64,000 nucleotides of DNA from Caulifigura coniformis (GCF_007745175.1 NZ_CP036271.1:4538314-4602313); one strand, 5' to 3'; positions 1-9,577 are shown, counted from the stretch's first letter. Notes: generated by a model not told the origin, from the sequence alone. Translations and numbers: made by a program.

Positions 1-2
1 CG

Positions 3-1523
3 GGTGCCGGATTCACGGGATTCTGCTTCGGAATCATCATCGGCGGCATCATCGCCGACCGCATCGGCTACGGAAAACTCGTCATCGCAGCGTTCCTGAT
101 GCACATCGCTTCAGCGGGTGTGACGTTCATGGCGACCCCCGAGAACGCCTACAACATGCTGTTCCTCGGGGCGTTCATCTTCGCCATCGCCAACGGAACG
201 CTCGAAGCCGTCGCCAACCCGCTGGTGGCCACGCTTTTCCCCAATAACCGCACGCACTACCTCAACATTCTCCACGCCAGTTGGCCGGCCGGCATGATCA
301 TCGGCGGCGCCTGTGGCTGGGTTCTCGACGACCGCCTCGAGCTTCCCTGGAAGCAGCAGTTCGCGATCTTCCTGATTCCGACCGTCATTTATGGCCTGAT
401 GTTCCTCGGCCAGCGGATGCCGAAATCGGAAGCGGCCGAGAAGGGCCTCAAGCTGGGCGACATGCTGAAGGACGTCGGAATTCTCGGCGGCCTCGTCGTC
501 TGCTTCCTCCTGGCGCTGTTCTCGAGCAGCCTGCTGACGCCGATGCTCACGCCTGCCAACGCAACGCCCGAGCAGATCGCCAGCGCCGATTCGATGGGCT
601 CGAACCTTGGTTACCTCGTCGGCGGCCTGCTGCTCGTCGCGATCGCCTTTATCACGAAGTTCTCGTTCGGCTCGCTCCTCCTGTTCGTGCTGTTCGTGAC
701 GCATGCCATGGTCGGAGCCGTGGAACTCGGAACCGACAACTGGATCCAGAGCATCACCGGCAACATCCTGTCGTCGAGCGAAGGCAAGATCCTCTTCGTC
801 TTCACGTCGTCCGTGATGTTCGCCCTGAGGTTCTGTGCCCATTTCATTGAGAAGAAGCTCGGCCTGTCCCCGGTCGGCATCCTGCTGGTCTGTGCGGTCC
901 TGGCCTGCATCGGCCTCAACCTCACAAGCCGCGTCGAAACGTTCGGAGCCGCCCTGCTGGCGCTCACGGTGTACGGCATTGGCAAGACGTTCTTCTGGCC
1001 GACCATGCTTGCCGTCGCGAGCGATCGCTTCCCCCGGACGGGCGCCATCGCCATCAGCATCATGGGCGGCATCGGCATGATGTCCGCCGGCCTGGTCGGC
1101 GCTCCCGGCCTTGGCTTCCTGAAGGACAAGTACTCCGCCGAAGCGCTGGCCGAGGCGAACAAGCCGCTCTATGAGGCGAACAAGTCCGAGAAGCCCAGCC
1201 GCTTCATGCGGGTCTTCGAAGCGACCGCCATCAAGGCCTCCAGCCTGGGCGACGTGAACAATAAGCTCGATGAAGCCCGCAAGAAGGAGGTTGCCGCCGG
1301 CAACGCTGATCCGAAGGCGGCCCTGTCGGCACTGTCAACGGACGAACGGGCGATCTTCGATGCCAGCATCGAAGGCGACCGCCGGACGCTCGTCACAGAC
1401 TCGCTGATCCCGGCCACCATGGCTGCCGTCTACCTGCTCCTGATGGTCTACTTCAAGACCCTCGGCGGCTACCGGCCCCTCCGGCTCGAAGAAGCCCAGG
1501 CCGCTTCGACCGCCGAAAGCTAA
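3..1523 (+). CDS. MFS transporter, 5' end cut by window edge
   Basis: Major facilitator superfamily permease, probably for a sugar or other small organic solute; the substrate cannot be told. The reading frame is open from the first bases of the window, so the true start lies upstream and the visible part is about 507 residues. Successive hydrophobic segments are separated by short loops, and an MFS-like stretch ([17 protein letters not shown]) sits in the N-terminal half. Between the last two membrane segments lies an unusually long hydrophilic, Ala/Lys/Glu-rich stretch of roughly 100 residues, from about [14 protein letters not shown] to [12 protein letters not shown]; a final helix follows. 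It is predicted to be cytoplasmic. A strong hairpin terminator follows the stop. Family call is secure, specificity is not. Confidence 0.85.
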   Translation, partial: GAGFTGFCFGIIIGGIIADRIGYGKLVIAAFLMHIASAGVTFMATPENAYNMLFLGAFIFAIANGTLEAVANPLVATLFPNNRTHYLNILHASWPAGMIIGGACGWVLDDRLELPWKQQFAIFLIPTVIYGLMFLGQRMPKSEAAEKGLKLGDMLKDVGILGGLVVCFLLALFSSSLLTPMLTPANATPEQIASADSMGSNLGYLVGGLLLVAIAFITKFSFGSLLLFVLFVTHAMVGAVELGTDNWIQSITGNILSSSEGKILFVFTSSVMFALRFCAHFIEKKLGLSPVGILLVCAVLACIGLNLTSRVETFGAALLALTVYGIGKTFFWPTMLAVASDRFPRTGAIAISIMGGIGMMSAGLVGAPGLGFLKDKYSAEALAEANKPLYEANKSEKPSRFMRVFEATAIKASSLGDVNNKLDEARKKEVAAGNADPKAALSALSTDERAIFDASIEGDRRTLVTDSLIPATMAAVYLLLMVYFKTLGGYRPLRLEEAQAASTAES

Positions 1524-1555
1524 AGCCGGAAGACGCATTGATCCGCTGCCAACAG

Positions 1556-1587
1556 GCCCCGCGAGGCAGACTCGCGGGGCTTTTTTT
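1556..1587 (+). terminator. Rho-independent terminator of the MFS gene
   Basis: A perfect 10-bp stem (gccccgcgag / ctcgcggggc) with a 5-base loop is followed at once by seven T residues. It starts about 30 bases after the MFS stop codon. Confidence 0.9.
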
Positions 1588-1935
1588 GCGTCTGCAGTTC
1601 CGGTCCTCCCTGTCGCGACGGTTGCACCGACGGCGGACTCCAGTGGTCTCGTACCGAAGCGCACGGGAGCGGGCGGGTTTCCTCCCAACTCCGTGCCTGT
1701 TCCCGGTCCGGCGCTCAGCATTTCTCTGTTTCGTCGCCGATACTTGGAACGGATTCTGGCCTTCTCTGTCGTCCTTCGTGCGCCCATGATGGAGGATGCA
1801 GCCGGAGCGTCTCGCTCCCGTTGCGTCGTCTGACTCGCCTGCGATGTTCGACGTCGGGAGAGTCAGCGCGGCAAGGATGCTGCAAACCGTCATCCGGTTG
1901 CCCGGGGCTTCACCACCCCGTTTGAGATCCTTGCC
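1588..1935. other. Intergenic spacer, nothing recognised
   Basis: About 350 bases between the MFS terminator and the beta-propeller gene. I see no convincing gene, repeat or RNA. It should carry the promoter of the downstream gene, but no clear motif stands out. Confidence 0.5.
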
Positions 1936-3162
1936 ATGACCATTCGACCTCTTGCCTGCGCCCTGGCTGTCCTGGCCGGATTCGCTCCCGCGCTGTCTTT
2001 CGCGCAGGAACTTCCCGACACCAGGGATCTGGAACGGATCGGCCTGGTGAACGGCTGGTGGGCTCGCGCGGTGGTCGACTCGAAGCAGGACGAGCTGGAG
2101 CACATCCGCAGCGATGAGCAGGTCGTGCTCGTCCAGTCTCGCCAGGGGCTGTTCACGGCGTTCCGCGCCGACTCAGGCCGCATCCTGTGGTCGGTTCTGC
2201 TGGGCGGCCCGAAGCACCGCTCCTTCCCTGCCGTCATGAACGAGACGGAGGTCGTCGTCGCGGTCGGCCTCAACATGTTCTCGCTCAATAAGTCGACTGG
2301 CGAAACGATGTGGGAACTGCGGCTCCCGGGGCATCCCAGCTGCACGCCCGAAATCGATTCCAACCAGGTGTATGTCGGCACGACGGATGGCAGCGTGTAC
2401 GCCTACAGCCTCCGGACGATCCGGGAGCTGTTCAGCAAGCGAAAGCTGCCCGCCTACACCCATATGGCCCAGGTGTGGCGCTACAAGACCCCGGAAGCCA
2501 TCAACGCGATCGTTTCGAATGGAACGGTCGTCGATTTTACGAGCAGCCGCGGAACGCTGTATGGCGTGGACGCCCGTGAACGGTCGCTCCGCTATCAGAT
2601 CGAAACGACGGGCACGATCCGCACTCCCATGGGGCGGAACCAGAATGCTCTGTTCATTCCGACATCGGACGGCCGGATGACGGGCCTGTCGCTCGACAGC
2701 GGTCGAGTCCGCTGGGAATTCACGGCTGGCACCGAAGTCCTCCTTCGTCCCCGGGCCATCGGAAACAGCGTCTATGTCTCGCCGACGCGGGCGGGGCTTT
2801 TCTGCCTGGAATCCGAGTCGGGCGCGGAGATCTGGCGGCAGCGGGCCGCGACGGAGTTCACGGCAGCCAGCGACGACCGGGTTTACGCCTTCGACACGGC
2901 CGGGAAGCTGCTGGTTCTGGAGCTGGCCACAGGACGCGTGACGGGAAGCATCCCGATGCGGCAGTTTGAAATTCACTACGGAAACGAACTGACGGACCGG
3001 ATTCTGGTGGCCACCACCGAAGGGCTGGTTGCCAGCTTCCATGAACAGGGCCGGACGTTGCCGGTTTTCCATCGGAATCCGGATCGACGCCCGCTGCTTC
3101 CGGACATGGCGCCGGACGAGGCTGCCGAAGGAACGGCCGAGCCGGCGCCTCAAACCAATTGA
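1936..3162 (+). CDS. Secreted PQQ-type beta-propeller protein (BamB-like)
   Basis: A 408-residue exported protein. It opens with a Sec signal peptide (MTIRPLACALAVLAGFAPALSFA, cut near AQE). It then carries repeated beta-propeller blades of the PQQ/quinoprotein type: each has a 'DSGRILW'-like strand (DSGRILWSVLL, STGETMWELRL, DSGRVRWEF, ESGAEIWRQ) and a paired 'VYVGTTDGSVYAY'-like strand. BamB of the outer-membrane assembly machinery has this fold, but planctomycetes carry many such proteins. No PQQ-binding or enzyme residues are evident, so a scaffold or binding role in the periplasm is an inference. The last 40 residues are acidic and Pro/Ala-rich. It stands alone, with about 235 bases before tatA. 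Confidence 0.75.
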   Translation: MTIRPLACALAVLAGFAPALSFAQELPDTRDLERIGLVNGWWARAVVDSKQDELEHIRSDEQVVLVQSRQGLFTAFRADSGRILWSVLLGGPKHRSFPAVMNETEVVVAVGLNMFSLNKSTGETMWELRLPGHPSCTPEIDSNQVYVGTTDGSVYAYSLRTIRELFSKRKLPAYTHMAQVWRYKTPEAINAIVSNGTVVDFTSSRGTLYGVDARERSLRYQIETTGTIRTPMGRNQNALFIPTSDGRMTGLSLDSGRVRWEFTAGTEVLLRPRAIGNSVYVSPTRAGLFCLESESGAEIWRQRAATEFTAASDDRVYAFDTAGKLLVLELATGRVTGSIPMRQFEIHYGNELTDRILVATTEGLVASFHEQGRTLPVFHRNPDRRPLLPDMAPDEAAEGTAEPAPQTN

Positions 3163-3397
3163 CTTCGAGACGTGCAAGTTTAGAATTTCCCTGGTCAGGT
3201 GTTTTCGCCTGTCGGAATCCGAATTCAGCCGCTCCGTCGTCTCGCTTGCCCTGCGAGCACATGAGTGGACACCTTCGCCCTCGCGGGGGTCATTTCGCCG
3301 CCTCGTGACGCTCCGAATACGTGGGACGCGTGACACGGCGAGTTTTCTCCGAGCTGCCTGCATGGCCGCGCAGCTCGAAACGTCTTGAGGTCGTCCA

Positions 3398-3679
3398 ATG
3401 CTTGGGATCAATCAGTGGGAAATGCTCATGTTCCTCTTCATCGCGCTCTTGCTGTTTGGCAAGAGACTGCCTGAAGTGGCGCGGAGCATGGGCAAGGGCG
3501 TGACCGAGTTCAAGAAGGGTCTCCGCGGGTTCGAAGAGGAAGTCAGCCGTGAAGACTCGACGCCGGCTCCCGCAGCCAAGCGTCCGAACGTCGAGAGCGA
3601 TGAACAGGTCGCCTCGGCCCCGAAATTCCAGCCGCCGACGGCTCCTCCGGTCGAGACCCAGGAAACGGCTCACGCCTGA
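3398..3679 (+). CDS. tatA: Twin-arginine translocase subunit TatA/E
   Basis: A 93-residue TatA-family protein forming the pore-like component that exports folded proteins with twin-arginine signals across the inner membrane. It has a short N-terminal membrane helix (EMLMFLFIALLLFGKRLPEV). The hinge FGKRLPE follows, and then the amphipathic helix ARSMGKGVTEFKKGL; this order is diagnostic. The C-terminal 40 residues are a charged, Pro/Ala-rich tail as usual. The start has a purine-rich gaggt eight bases upstream. No tatB or tatC is adjacent, so the gene is solitary. A hairpin terminator follows the stop. Confidence 0.92.
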   Translation: MLGINQWEMLMFLFIALLLFGKRLPEVARSMGKGVTEFKKGLRGFEEEVSREDSTPAPAAKRPNVESDEQVASAPKFQPPTAPPVETQETAHA

Positions 3680-3707
3680 ACAGGGCGTGAGATGACATTG
3701 GAGTTTG

Positions 3708-3739
3708 AAAGCCCCGCGGGTCCCCTCCGCGGGGCTTTT
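3708..3739 (+). terminator. Rho-independent terminator of tatA
   Basis: The stem agccccgcgg / ccgcggggct has a short loop, an A-run before it and a TTTTG tail after it, about 28 bases past the tatA stop. Confidence 0.85.
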
Positions 3740-4177
3740 GTCGTTGGAGCCCAGCCTTCAGGCTGCACACCGCAACCGGTTCCCCCCTGGTGGAGCCCCG
3801 GCGTGGGGCTGAGACCCGTGACGACCTGTGACGAGACCTGTGACAGCCGAAAATGGTCTGAATCATTGAGATTCTGGACCTGTGACATGTATGACATGTG
3901 TGACGAGATTTGTGGTCGTCTTTCACTCCGTTTCGCGGAGTGATCCCTCATCTGTTTCAGGTTGCCAAAGAACGAACTCTCTACCCTCATGGGCGAGGTT
4001 GCGCGCAGGGCAGAATTCGGCGTGTCAGGACGAGAGCGCGCCTGGCTGGATCGCTTTGCGGGGTGAGACCTTGCGACGATTCTCAACGGCGTGACAGCGC
4101 ACGTTGAACGGCTAGACGCCGTACCACGCTCGTCGACGGTGGCGGTCGTGTTCGCGTCAAGCAAAACGAAGGCGAAT
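3740..4177. other. Spacer with short TGTGAC-type direct repeats
   Basis: The octamer cctgtgac occurs at 3825, 3837 and 3879, and related tgtgac/tgacatg words continue to about 3906. No gene is convincing here; the open frames are short and lack recognisable domains. Confidence 0.45.
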
Positions 4178-4405
4178 ATGGGCTGGAACTACAGGATCAT
4201 GAGGCACGCCGACCAGAACGGCGTCTGGTACGGCTTACACGAAGCGTTCTACACAGACTGTCAACCGGAGGGTTGGACAAAGGACTCGGTGATCGGCGAG
4301 TTCGAGAGCGTTGAAGACCTCGTCACATCTCTGGAGAAGATGCTGAACGACGCCAGAAGATTCCGCGGCGACGTCCTGGAGTACACGGAAGGCCCCTCCG
4401 AATAG
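4178..4405 (+). CDS. Small conserved-looking hypothetical protein
   Basis: A 75-residue soluble protein (starts MGWNYRIMRH) of unknown function. The start at 4178 is chosen because an aaggcg stretch precedes the ATG and the protein reads as a compact acidic domain from there; the 29 codons upstream look like noise. The 'W-N-Y-R-I' opening, the W/Y-rich first half and the C-terminal E/D-rich helix suggest a small alpha/beta fold. No catalytic motif is visible. The next gene lies 110 bases downstream. Moderate confidence that it is real. Confidence 0.55.
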   Translation: MGWNYRIMRHADQNGVWYGLHEAFYTDCQPEGWTKDSVIGEFESVEDLVTSLEKMLNDARRFRGDVLEYTEGPSE

Positions 4406-4515
4406 TTTGCACCGCTGCCTGTCCCCGATGCGGTCGAACGTGACGGATCATCTCTGTTCGGTGACACGGCGCAATTTGCCCACCGAATTACGAGCCCCGT
4501 CCGTAAACAGGCGGG

Positions 4516-5004
4516 ATGATCAACAAAACCCCCGAGCCGAAACGCAAACGCCGACGATGGACAATCGCCGGAGCGTTGCTGCTGATGGCGGCCGCCGCAG
4601 GCTGGTGGTACTGGCCGCGAGGGGACGCCAGGTTCGTTGGCACTTGGGAGGTCTTTCAGGACTTCCAGAGCCATCCGGAGCAGAACTCCCCGAAGCCAAT
4701 TCAGAGTGTCACGTTCTACGCGAATGGAACTGCCCGAGTTGTCCGGCCAGGCAGCAATCCGATAACGATGCTTGGGGCATGGCGGGTGGAGGGCGATGAG
4801 CTGCAGCTGGGTTACCAGATTCCCATCCGGTGGCGCTCAACAGCCGTCACAACCGCGCGTCGTATCGCCAAAGTCACTGGGCGATATTTGCTCGTCTATG
4901 AATGGGGCAATCGCGTTTCGTTTTCTCACACGAACGAATTTCGTGTGCACGACCGGGACGAGAAGATCAAGGACGGATTCTTTTACCGCCGTGTCCCCGA
5001 ATGA
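4516..5004 (+). CDS. Membrane-anchored hypothetical protein
   Basis: A 162-residue protein with a basic cytoplasmic N-terminus (KTPEPKRKRRRW). A single membrane helix follows at about residues 17-35 (TIAGALLLMAAAAGWWYWP), and then a periplasmic domain of about 125 residues. The domain begins FVGTWEVFQDF and contains a beta-rich stretch (VTFYANGTARVVRPG, MLGAWRVEGDELQLGYQ), resembling small lipocalin-like domains that measure 'G-x-W' strands. That resemblance is only a pattern impression. No enzyme motif is seen. Its neighbours are also orphans, so context gives no function. Confidence 0.6.
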   Translation: MINKTPEPKRKRRRWTIAGALLLMAAAAGWWYWPRGDARFVGTWEVFQDFQSHPEQNSPKPIQSVTFYANGTARVVRPGSNPITMLGAWRVEGDELQLGYQIPIRWRSTAVTTARRIAKVTGRYLLVYEWGNRVSFSHTNEFRVHDRDEKIKDGFFYRRVPE

Positions 5005-5133
5005 TCACCACACCCGGCACCCACCCAATCTCCCGCGCCAGCACTCACCCATCCGAGTACCGAGTCCTCCGTACCGAGTTCCCTCCCACCCCATCCTCCA
5101 TTCATCCCTCGCGCCGCGACTCCATGCCGAAGG

Positions 5134-5814
5134 TCATCCTCGTTGACGCCGATCATGGAGATGCAATTGCAGATGACTTTCAATCGCCGACCAGTCGGCA
5201 TCGGCACCCCAGTCATAAGGCCACACCCCCAGAGTCATGAGGTACTCCGGTGATGCCAGCAGCTCTTCGAGCTGTTCAATGACTCGCTTTGGAAAGTCAG
5301 TGCGATCTTCCCGGATGGCGTCAGTCGCCGGATGCCATCCGACGGGCAGGGACGACGTGGTTTCAATATCGACCAGGATTCGCAGCCACACATCGGCGGA
5401 CTTCGCGAACTGCGTGCCGCCCGGGTTGCCGACCGCCTCCCACAACCGGATCCACGGGAACAGGACGTATCCTTCCGGATGGCTCAGGAGATAGTCGCGA
5501 AAGTCTCTTGGCTCATTCATCACCGCCCACTCGAAGCCAAAGCTCCGAACGAGCACGTTTCCCCAGACGCACGTGAATGCGAGCCCGTTGTCGCAGTGCC
5601 AGAGCCCCCCGCCGAGTTCATAGAACACCCAGTCGAGTTCACAGATGTCCCTAGGCCGCCCTTCGAACTGATACCGAGGGATCGTCGGGACGTTGAACCA
5701 CTGGGTGAAGCGTTCGATCCCGGCATCAACGAGTCGACGCTCTTCCTGCGTCACCGGCCGCAGTTTTGAACGGTCCATCGATTGTGACGGGTCACTTTGC
5801 ACCCCCACCCCCAT
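5134..5814 (-). CDS. Hypothetical protein, 226 residues
   Basis: A soluble protein rich in aromatic residues and of unknown function. It begins only 16 bases after the stop of the DUF6513 gene upstream on the same strand, so the two are probably co-transcribed. Visible features are a Trp/Phe-rich centre (CELDWVFYELGGGLWHCDNG, FGFEWAVMNEPRDF) and a C-terminal Asp/Trp segment (WPYDWGADADWSAIESHL). A later in-frame ATG at 5778 (MDRSKLRPV) is an equally plausible start. It has no signal peptide, membrane helix or known motif. The composition resembles SMI1/SUKH-type immunity-like proteins only loosely, and I do not assign it there. Confidence 0.6.
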   Translation of the reverse strand: MGVGVQSDPSQSMDRSKLRPVTQEERRLVDAGIERFTQWFNVPTIPRYQFEGRPRDICELDWVFYELGGGLWHCDNGLAFTCVWGNVLVRSFGFEWAVMNEPRDFRDYLLSHPEGYVLFPWIRLWEAVGNPGGTQFAKSADVWLRILVDIETTSSLPVGWHPATDAIREDRTDFPKRVIEQLEELLASPEYLMTLGVWPYDWGADADWSAIESHLQLHLHDRRQRG

Positions 5815-5829
5815 TCATCCTTCCGCCTC

Positions 5830-7218
5830 TCAGCCTTCCTTCTTCCGCCTCTCATGCGCACTCGGCTCCGCCCACGACAAGAACCCCCATCGCAGCGGTT
5901 GATCCTGCATGTACTGCTTGTCGAGTTTCAGCGCCGTTACCGCCTTGCACAGCTCGAAACCGAGGTAGAACGCATGCGGCGCATCGAGCGTTGTCGACTT
6001 CGAGAACGAATCAAACAGTTCGAACGGATCGTCTCCCTGCCAGTACCCGTCGCGGTTCATCACGTGGATCCGGCCCCGCTCCACGAAAATCCGGAAGTTC
6101 GGGTCCTTGAGCTGGCGGCTCATCGCTTCGAGGAATTCTTCCCCCTGCGGGCGCAGCTTGTCGTCGCGGACGACGAGCAGCGGTGAATCGACCTTCTTGA
6201 CCAGCCGCCGTTCATCGAGGGCCTGCTTCACCAGCCTCCGGGCGAGGTCGAATTCCTTCACCGAGGACCGGGCCCAGTTCGCGACCTCGGTCGTGAGCAC
6301 ACTGCCGATCGAGAGTTCCTGGCAGACCGCGGCCAGCAGGAAGTTGAGCCCGGCACTATCGACTTCCGACATCTCCGTGATGTTCCCGACGCCCATCATC
6401 ATGGGCCAGTCGGCCCGTTCCCGCCGGACCTCGAAATACCTCGACAGCGAAGCCGCGAATCCGAACCCGATGGGTTCGATGATCGGGTCGACGCGAAACG
6501 GCCGGCCCGCCTGAGCCAGGCGCTCGGTGATCGGCACGAGTTGTTCCGGCGAAGCGGGGTTATCCGGAATCGCGATCCATTCCACCGGCAGGTCGACGGA
6601 CCAGTCAAGATTCGAGTGGTTGACGCTCAGCACAAGTTCCGCCCCGGCCTCGACCGCCGCAGTGACTTCCTTCTGGTCGAAGCTGTCGACGGAGACGCGG
6701 AAACCTTCCTGCCTGAGCATCGCGACGACGCGGCCGATGCCGGACCACGATTCGCCGGGGATGCAGCCGACGTCGATCAGGTCGGCGCCGCTGCCCCGGT
6801 AATGATTCGACAGCGTCAGGATTTCGGCGTCCGACATTCGGGGGGCGTGGTTGATCTCGGCGATGATCTCGATGTCGAACCGGGACAGATCGACCGTCCG
6901 GGCGCCACCCAGGCCGAAGTGGGTGGGAAGGTCGAGAACGTCCTTCGGCCCGCGCTCGAAGGGGAGTCCGAACCGGTCCGAAAGCGGCTGCAGGTCGCCC
7001 TGGCACCAGCCGGGGAGGATCACCCGGTCGAACGGGCCGTCGATCGACAGTTTGCGGCTCAGCCATTCGGCATGCAGGAGCGCGGCGACGCTGATGCCAA
7101 CGACTTCGACGTCGTACTCGAAGCCAATTCGCTGAGCGACCTCAGCCGTGATGCGTCGCACCAGCGGTTCGGCCAGCCGGCCCGTCACAAACAGGATTCG
7201 CTCACGCTGAGAAGGCAT
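5830..7218 (-). CDS. DUF6513 / pterin-binding (dihydropteroate-synthase-related) protein
   Basis: A 462-residue cytoplasmic protein. The first ~110 residues form a DUF6513-type domain (RERILFVTGRLAEPLVRR). A dihydropteroate-synthase-like TIM barrel follows at about 115-330: IIAEINHAPRMSD, then GADLIDVGCIPGES, which matches the DHPS 'GA.iiDvGgeS' element, and then VSVDSFDQKEV. The C-terminal domain includes DPNFRIFVERGRIHVMNRD. This architecture matches the dihydropteroate-synthase-related family of archaea and H4MPT-containing bacteria, which is linked to tetrahydromethanopterin synthesis rather than folate. Methanofuran-type genes 40 kb away support that role. The reaction is not inferred. 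It is followed closely by an orphan gene. Confidence 0.8.
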   Translation of the reverse strand: MPSQRERILFVTGRLAEPLVRRITAEVAQRIGFEYDVEVVGISVAALLHAEWLSRKLSIDGPFDRVILPGWCQGDLQPLSDRFGLPFERGPKDVLDLPTHFGLGGARTVDLSRFDIEIIAEINHAPRMSDAEILTLSNHYRGSGADLIDVGCIPGESWSGIGRVVAMLRQEGFRVSVDSFDQKEVTAAVEAGAELVLSVNHSNLDWSVDLPVEWIAIPDNPASPEQLVPITERLAQAGRPFRVDPIIEPIGFGFAASLSRYFEVRRERADWPMMMGVGNITEMSEVDSAGLNFLLAAVCQELSIGSVLTTEVANWARSSVKEFDLARRLVKQALDERRLVKKVDSPLLVVRDDKLRPQGEEFLEAMSRQLKDPNFRIFVERGRIHVMNRDGYWQGDDPFELFDSFSKSTTLDAPHAFYLGFELCKAVTALKLDKQYMQDQPLRWGFLSWAEPSAHERRKKEG

Positions 7219-7805
7219 TTGCCCATCGTAAGAAGGGGCATGGCTGACCGCGAAGGGGCTCGCTGGTTTTCCCGGGGGCCGAGGAATGGGCGATGACCTG
7301 CAGGCTTGTGTGATGGTTCACACCAATGGGACTTCGTCCTGCGTGGCCGCCGCTGGAAAGTTAATGACGAGGTGAAAGCCGACTGCGGGGGCGAGGAAGA
7401 AGGAAGGGGACGTCACACTGCACTGGTCCGCCAGGTGCCACAGCCGAGACGGCTATGGCACCTGGGTTTGTTTTCGGGGCATGGTTGGACAGGAGGAGGG
7501 AGTTGGATGGCTTGGTTTCGGGGGCCGGCGGCGGGGCAGACGACCCGCAGGCTGGCGGCTGGCGGCTCACGCGCGGTCGGAAGCCGCGTCGCGTTCGGAT
7601 GACGAAATCTTCGTGTCCAGCGACAGGGCGTCACCCGGTTCTGCACACGAAATGAATACGGACGCGACCTCGTGAGGGCCGGCGGGCGCGACCGGCGTTA
7701 CAGGTTCGGGGCACTGTTGCGGGCGTCGAAGGATTGAAATTCACCGTGTCGCGAATACAGTGCGGGATTCCTTCCGCCGCAGGCAACGACAGATTTGCTG
7801 AACCA
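7219..7805. other. Divergent promoter region with a palindrome
   Basis: A 590-base spacer between the DUF6513 gene (leftward) and guaA (rightward). It contains the 35-base palindromic element described separately and no convincing gene. Confidence 0.5.
7431..7465. repeat. 35-base palindromic element
   Basis: Two 16-base arms (ccaggtgccacagccg and cggctatggcacctgg) are complementary except at one position and are separated by aga. Any transcript would form a very stable hairpin. A short run, gtttgtttt, follows on the plus strand. It lies far from either flanking gene. Confidence 0.75.
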
Positions 7806-9395
7806 ATGGCGAACTCCGCCGCGAAGGCCGCTTCTCAACCCGCTCCCCCCGACTCACACGCGGAACGCATCCTGGTTCTGGACTTCGGTTCGCAGACGGC
7901 CCAGCTGATTGCCCGCCGTGTTCGTGACCAGCACGTCTTCTGCCAGCTCGTCCGGCACGACCTGACGCCCGAACGGATCCGCGAACTGAACCCCAAGGGA
8001 TTGATCCTTTCGGGCGGTCCCTCCAGCGTTTACGAACCGGGGGCTCCCCTGCCCCACCCCGGGATTTTCCAGCTGGGGATCCCGATTCTCGGCATCTGCT
8101 ACGGGATGCAGGCCGCCTGCCGGGCTCTGGGCTGCGAGGTGAAGCCGTGCCTGTCGCGGGAATTCGGGCACACCCAGGTCCGTTCGGCCGACACTGACCC
8201 GTTCCTGGTCGGCGTTCCGGATGAATGGACCGTGTGGATGAGCCACGGCGACCAGGTGCAGAACCTGTCGGAGCAGTTCCAGGTCCTGGCTACGACCGAC
8301 ACCTGCCCGAACGCCGCGGTGAAGCACCACACCCTGCCGCTGTACGGGCTGCAGTTCCATCCGGAAGTGACGCACACCCAGTTCGGCGAACAACTGCTGG
8401 CGAACTTCGTGCGGAATGTCTGCGGTTGCCACGGCAACTGGAAGATGTCGTCGTTCATCGAGGAGCAGGTGCAGTCGATCCGCGAGCGGGTCGGCAGCAG
8501 CCGCGTGATCTGCGGGCTGTCCGGAGGCGTCGATTCGAGCGTGACGGCGGCCCTGCTGTTCAAGGCGATCGGGTCGCAGCTGTCGTGCATCTTCGTGGAC
8601 AACGGCCTCGTCCGCCGCGGCGAGACGGAACAGGTTCGCAAGGAATTCAGCGAACATTTCCAGACGGACCTGCACGTCGTCGACGCGCGAGACCTGTTCC
8701 TGAACCAGCTTGCCGGCGTGACTGACCCGCAGCAGAAGCGGAAGATCATCGGCAAGGTGTTCATCGACGTCTTCCGCGAGGAAGCGAAATCGATCAAGGA
8801 CGCGAAGTTCCTCGCGCAGGGAACGCTGTACCCGGACGTGATCGAATCGGGGGCGAATCCGGACGGTCCGGCCGCGACGATCAAGTCGCATCACAATGTC
8901 GGCGGGCTGCCTGCGGAACTGGGATTCGAACTGATCGAGCCTCTTCGGGACCTGTTCAAGGACGAAGTCCGGCGGATGGGACTGGAACTGGGGCTGCCGG
9001 AGAAGCTGATCTGGCGTCACCCGTTCCCGGGGCCGGGTCTGGCTGTCCGCTGCCTGGGGGACATTACCGCCCAGCGACTGGAGACACTTCGGGCGGTCGA
9101 CGCCGTGTTCATCGAGGAACTGGAGGCCGCGGGGCTGTATCGCGAAGTGCAGCAGGCGTTCGCCGTACTGCTGCCGCTGCAGACCGTCGGCGTGATGGGT
9201 GACGCCCGGACGTATGAAGACGTCGTCGCCCTGCGGGCCGTGAACACTGACAACTTCATGACGGCCGACTGGTCGCGGCTGCCGTTCGACTTCCTGCAGA
9301 AAGTGTCGAACCGCGTGATCAACTCGGTCCGCGGCGTGAACCGGGTGGTGTACGACATCAGTTCAAAGCCGCCCAGCACGATCGAGTGGGAATAA
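7806..9395 (+). CDS. guaA: GMP synthase (glutamine-hydrolysing)
   Basis: Converts XMP to GMP with ATP and glutamine, the last step of guanine nucleotide synthesis. The 529 residues from the ATG at 7806 match the family length. The class I glutaminase domain lies at about 18-215, with the nucleophile in [10 protein letters not shown] and the His-Glu pair in FHPEVTHTQ. The ATP pyrophosphatase P-loop [10 protein letters not shown] follows near 240. The C-terminal dimerisation domain ends in the conserved PPSTIEWE. An in-frame upstream start at 7734 would add 24 atypical residues and is not preferred. The gene is monocistronic, with long spacers on both sides. Confidence 0.97.
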   Translation: MANSAAKAASQPAPPDSHAERILVLDFGSQTAQLIARRVRDQHVFCQLVRHDLTPERIRELNPKGLILSGGPSSVYEPGAPLPHPGIFQLGIPILGICYGMQAACRALGCEVKPCLSREFGHTQVRSADTDPFLVGVPDEWTVWMSHGDQVQNLSEQFQVLATTDTCPNAAVKHHTLPLYGLQFHPEVTHTQFGEQLLANFVRNVCGCHGNWKMSSFIEEQVQSIRERVGSSRVICGLSGGVDSSVTAALLFKAIGSQLSCIFVDNGLVRRGETEQVRKEFSEHFQTDLHVVDARDLFLNQLAGVTDPQQKRKIIGKVFIDVFREEAKSIKDAKFLAQGTLYPDVIESGANPDGPAATIKSHHNVGGLPAELGFELIEPLRDLFKDEVRRMGLELGLPEKLIWRHPFPGPGLAVRCLGDITAQRLETLRAVDAVFIEELEAAGLYREVQQAFAVLLPLQTVGVMGDARTYEDVVALRAVNTDNFMTADWSRLPFDFLQKVSNRVINSVRGVNRVVYDISSKPPSTIEWE

Positions 9396-9400
9396 AACGC

Positions 9401-9577
9401 ACCGCGGAGACGCGGAGGACGCAGAGAAGAGGGAGATCGCCGCTGCGCTGCGAATCGCGGATTCAGACTCGGTCTCTCACTTTGATTACGAACCTTTGAA
9501 CAAACCCCGAGTCTCGTCGGCAATGTGCTCCCACGCCGCGATCTCCCACTTCTCCCTTTCTCTGCGCCTCTGCGGTG
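9401..9577. repeat. Long imperfect inverted repeat (MITE-like)
   Basis: The left arm, 9401-9440, starts accgcggagacgcgg and ends gggagatcgc. It pairs imperfectly with the right arm, 9537-9576, which starts gcgatctccc and ends cctctgcggt. The central region is about 95 bases. A related single arm occurs at 17177-17210. There is no open reading frame inside, so this looks like a non-coding mobile or folded element. Confidence 0.6.
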
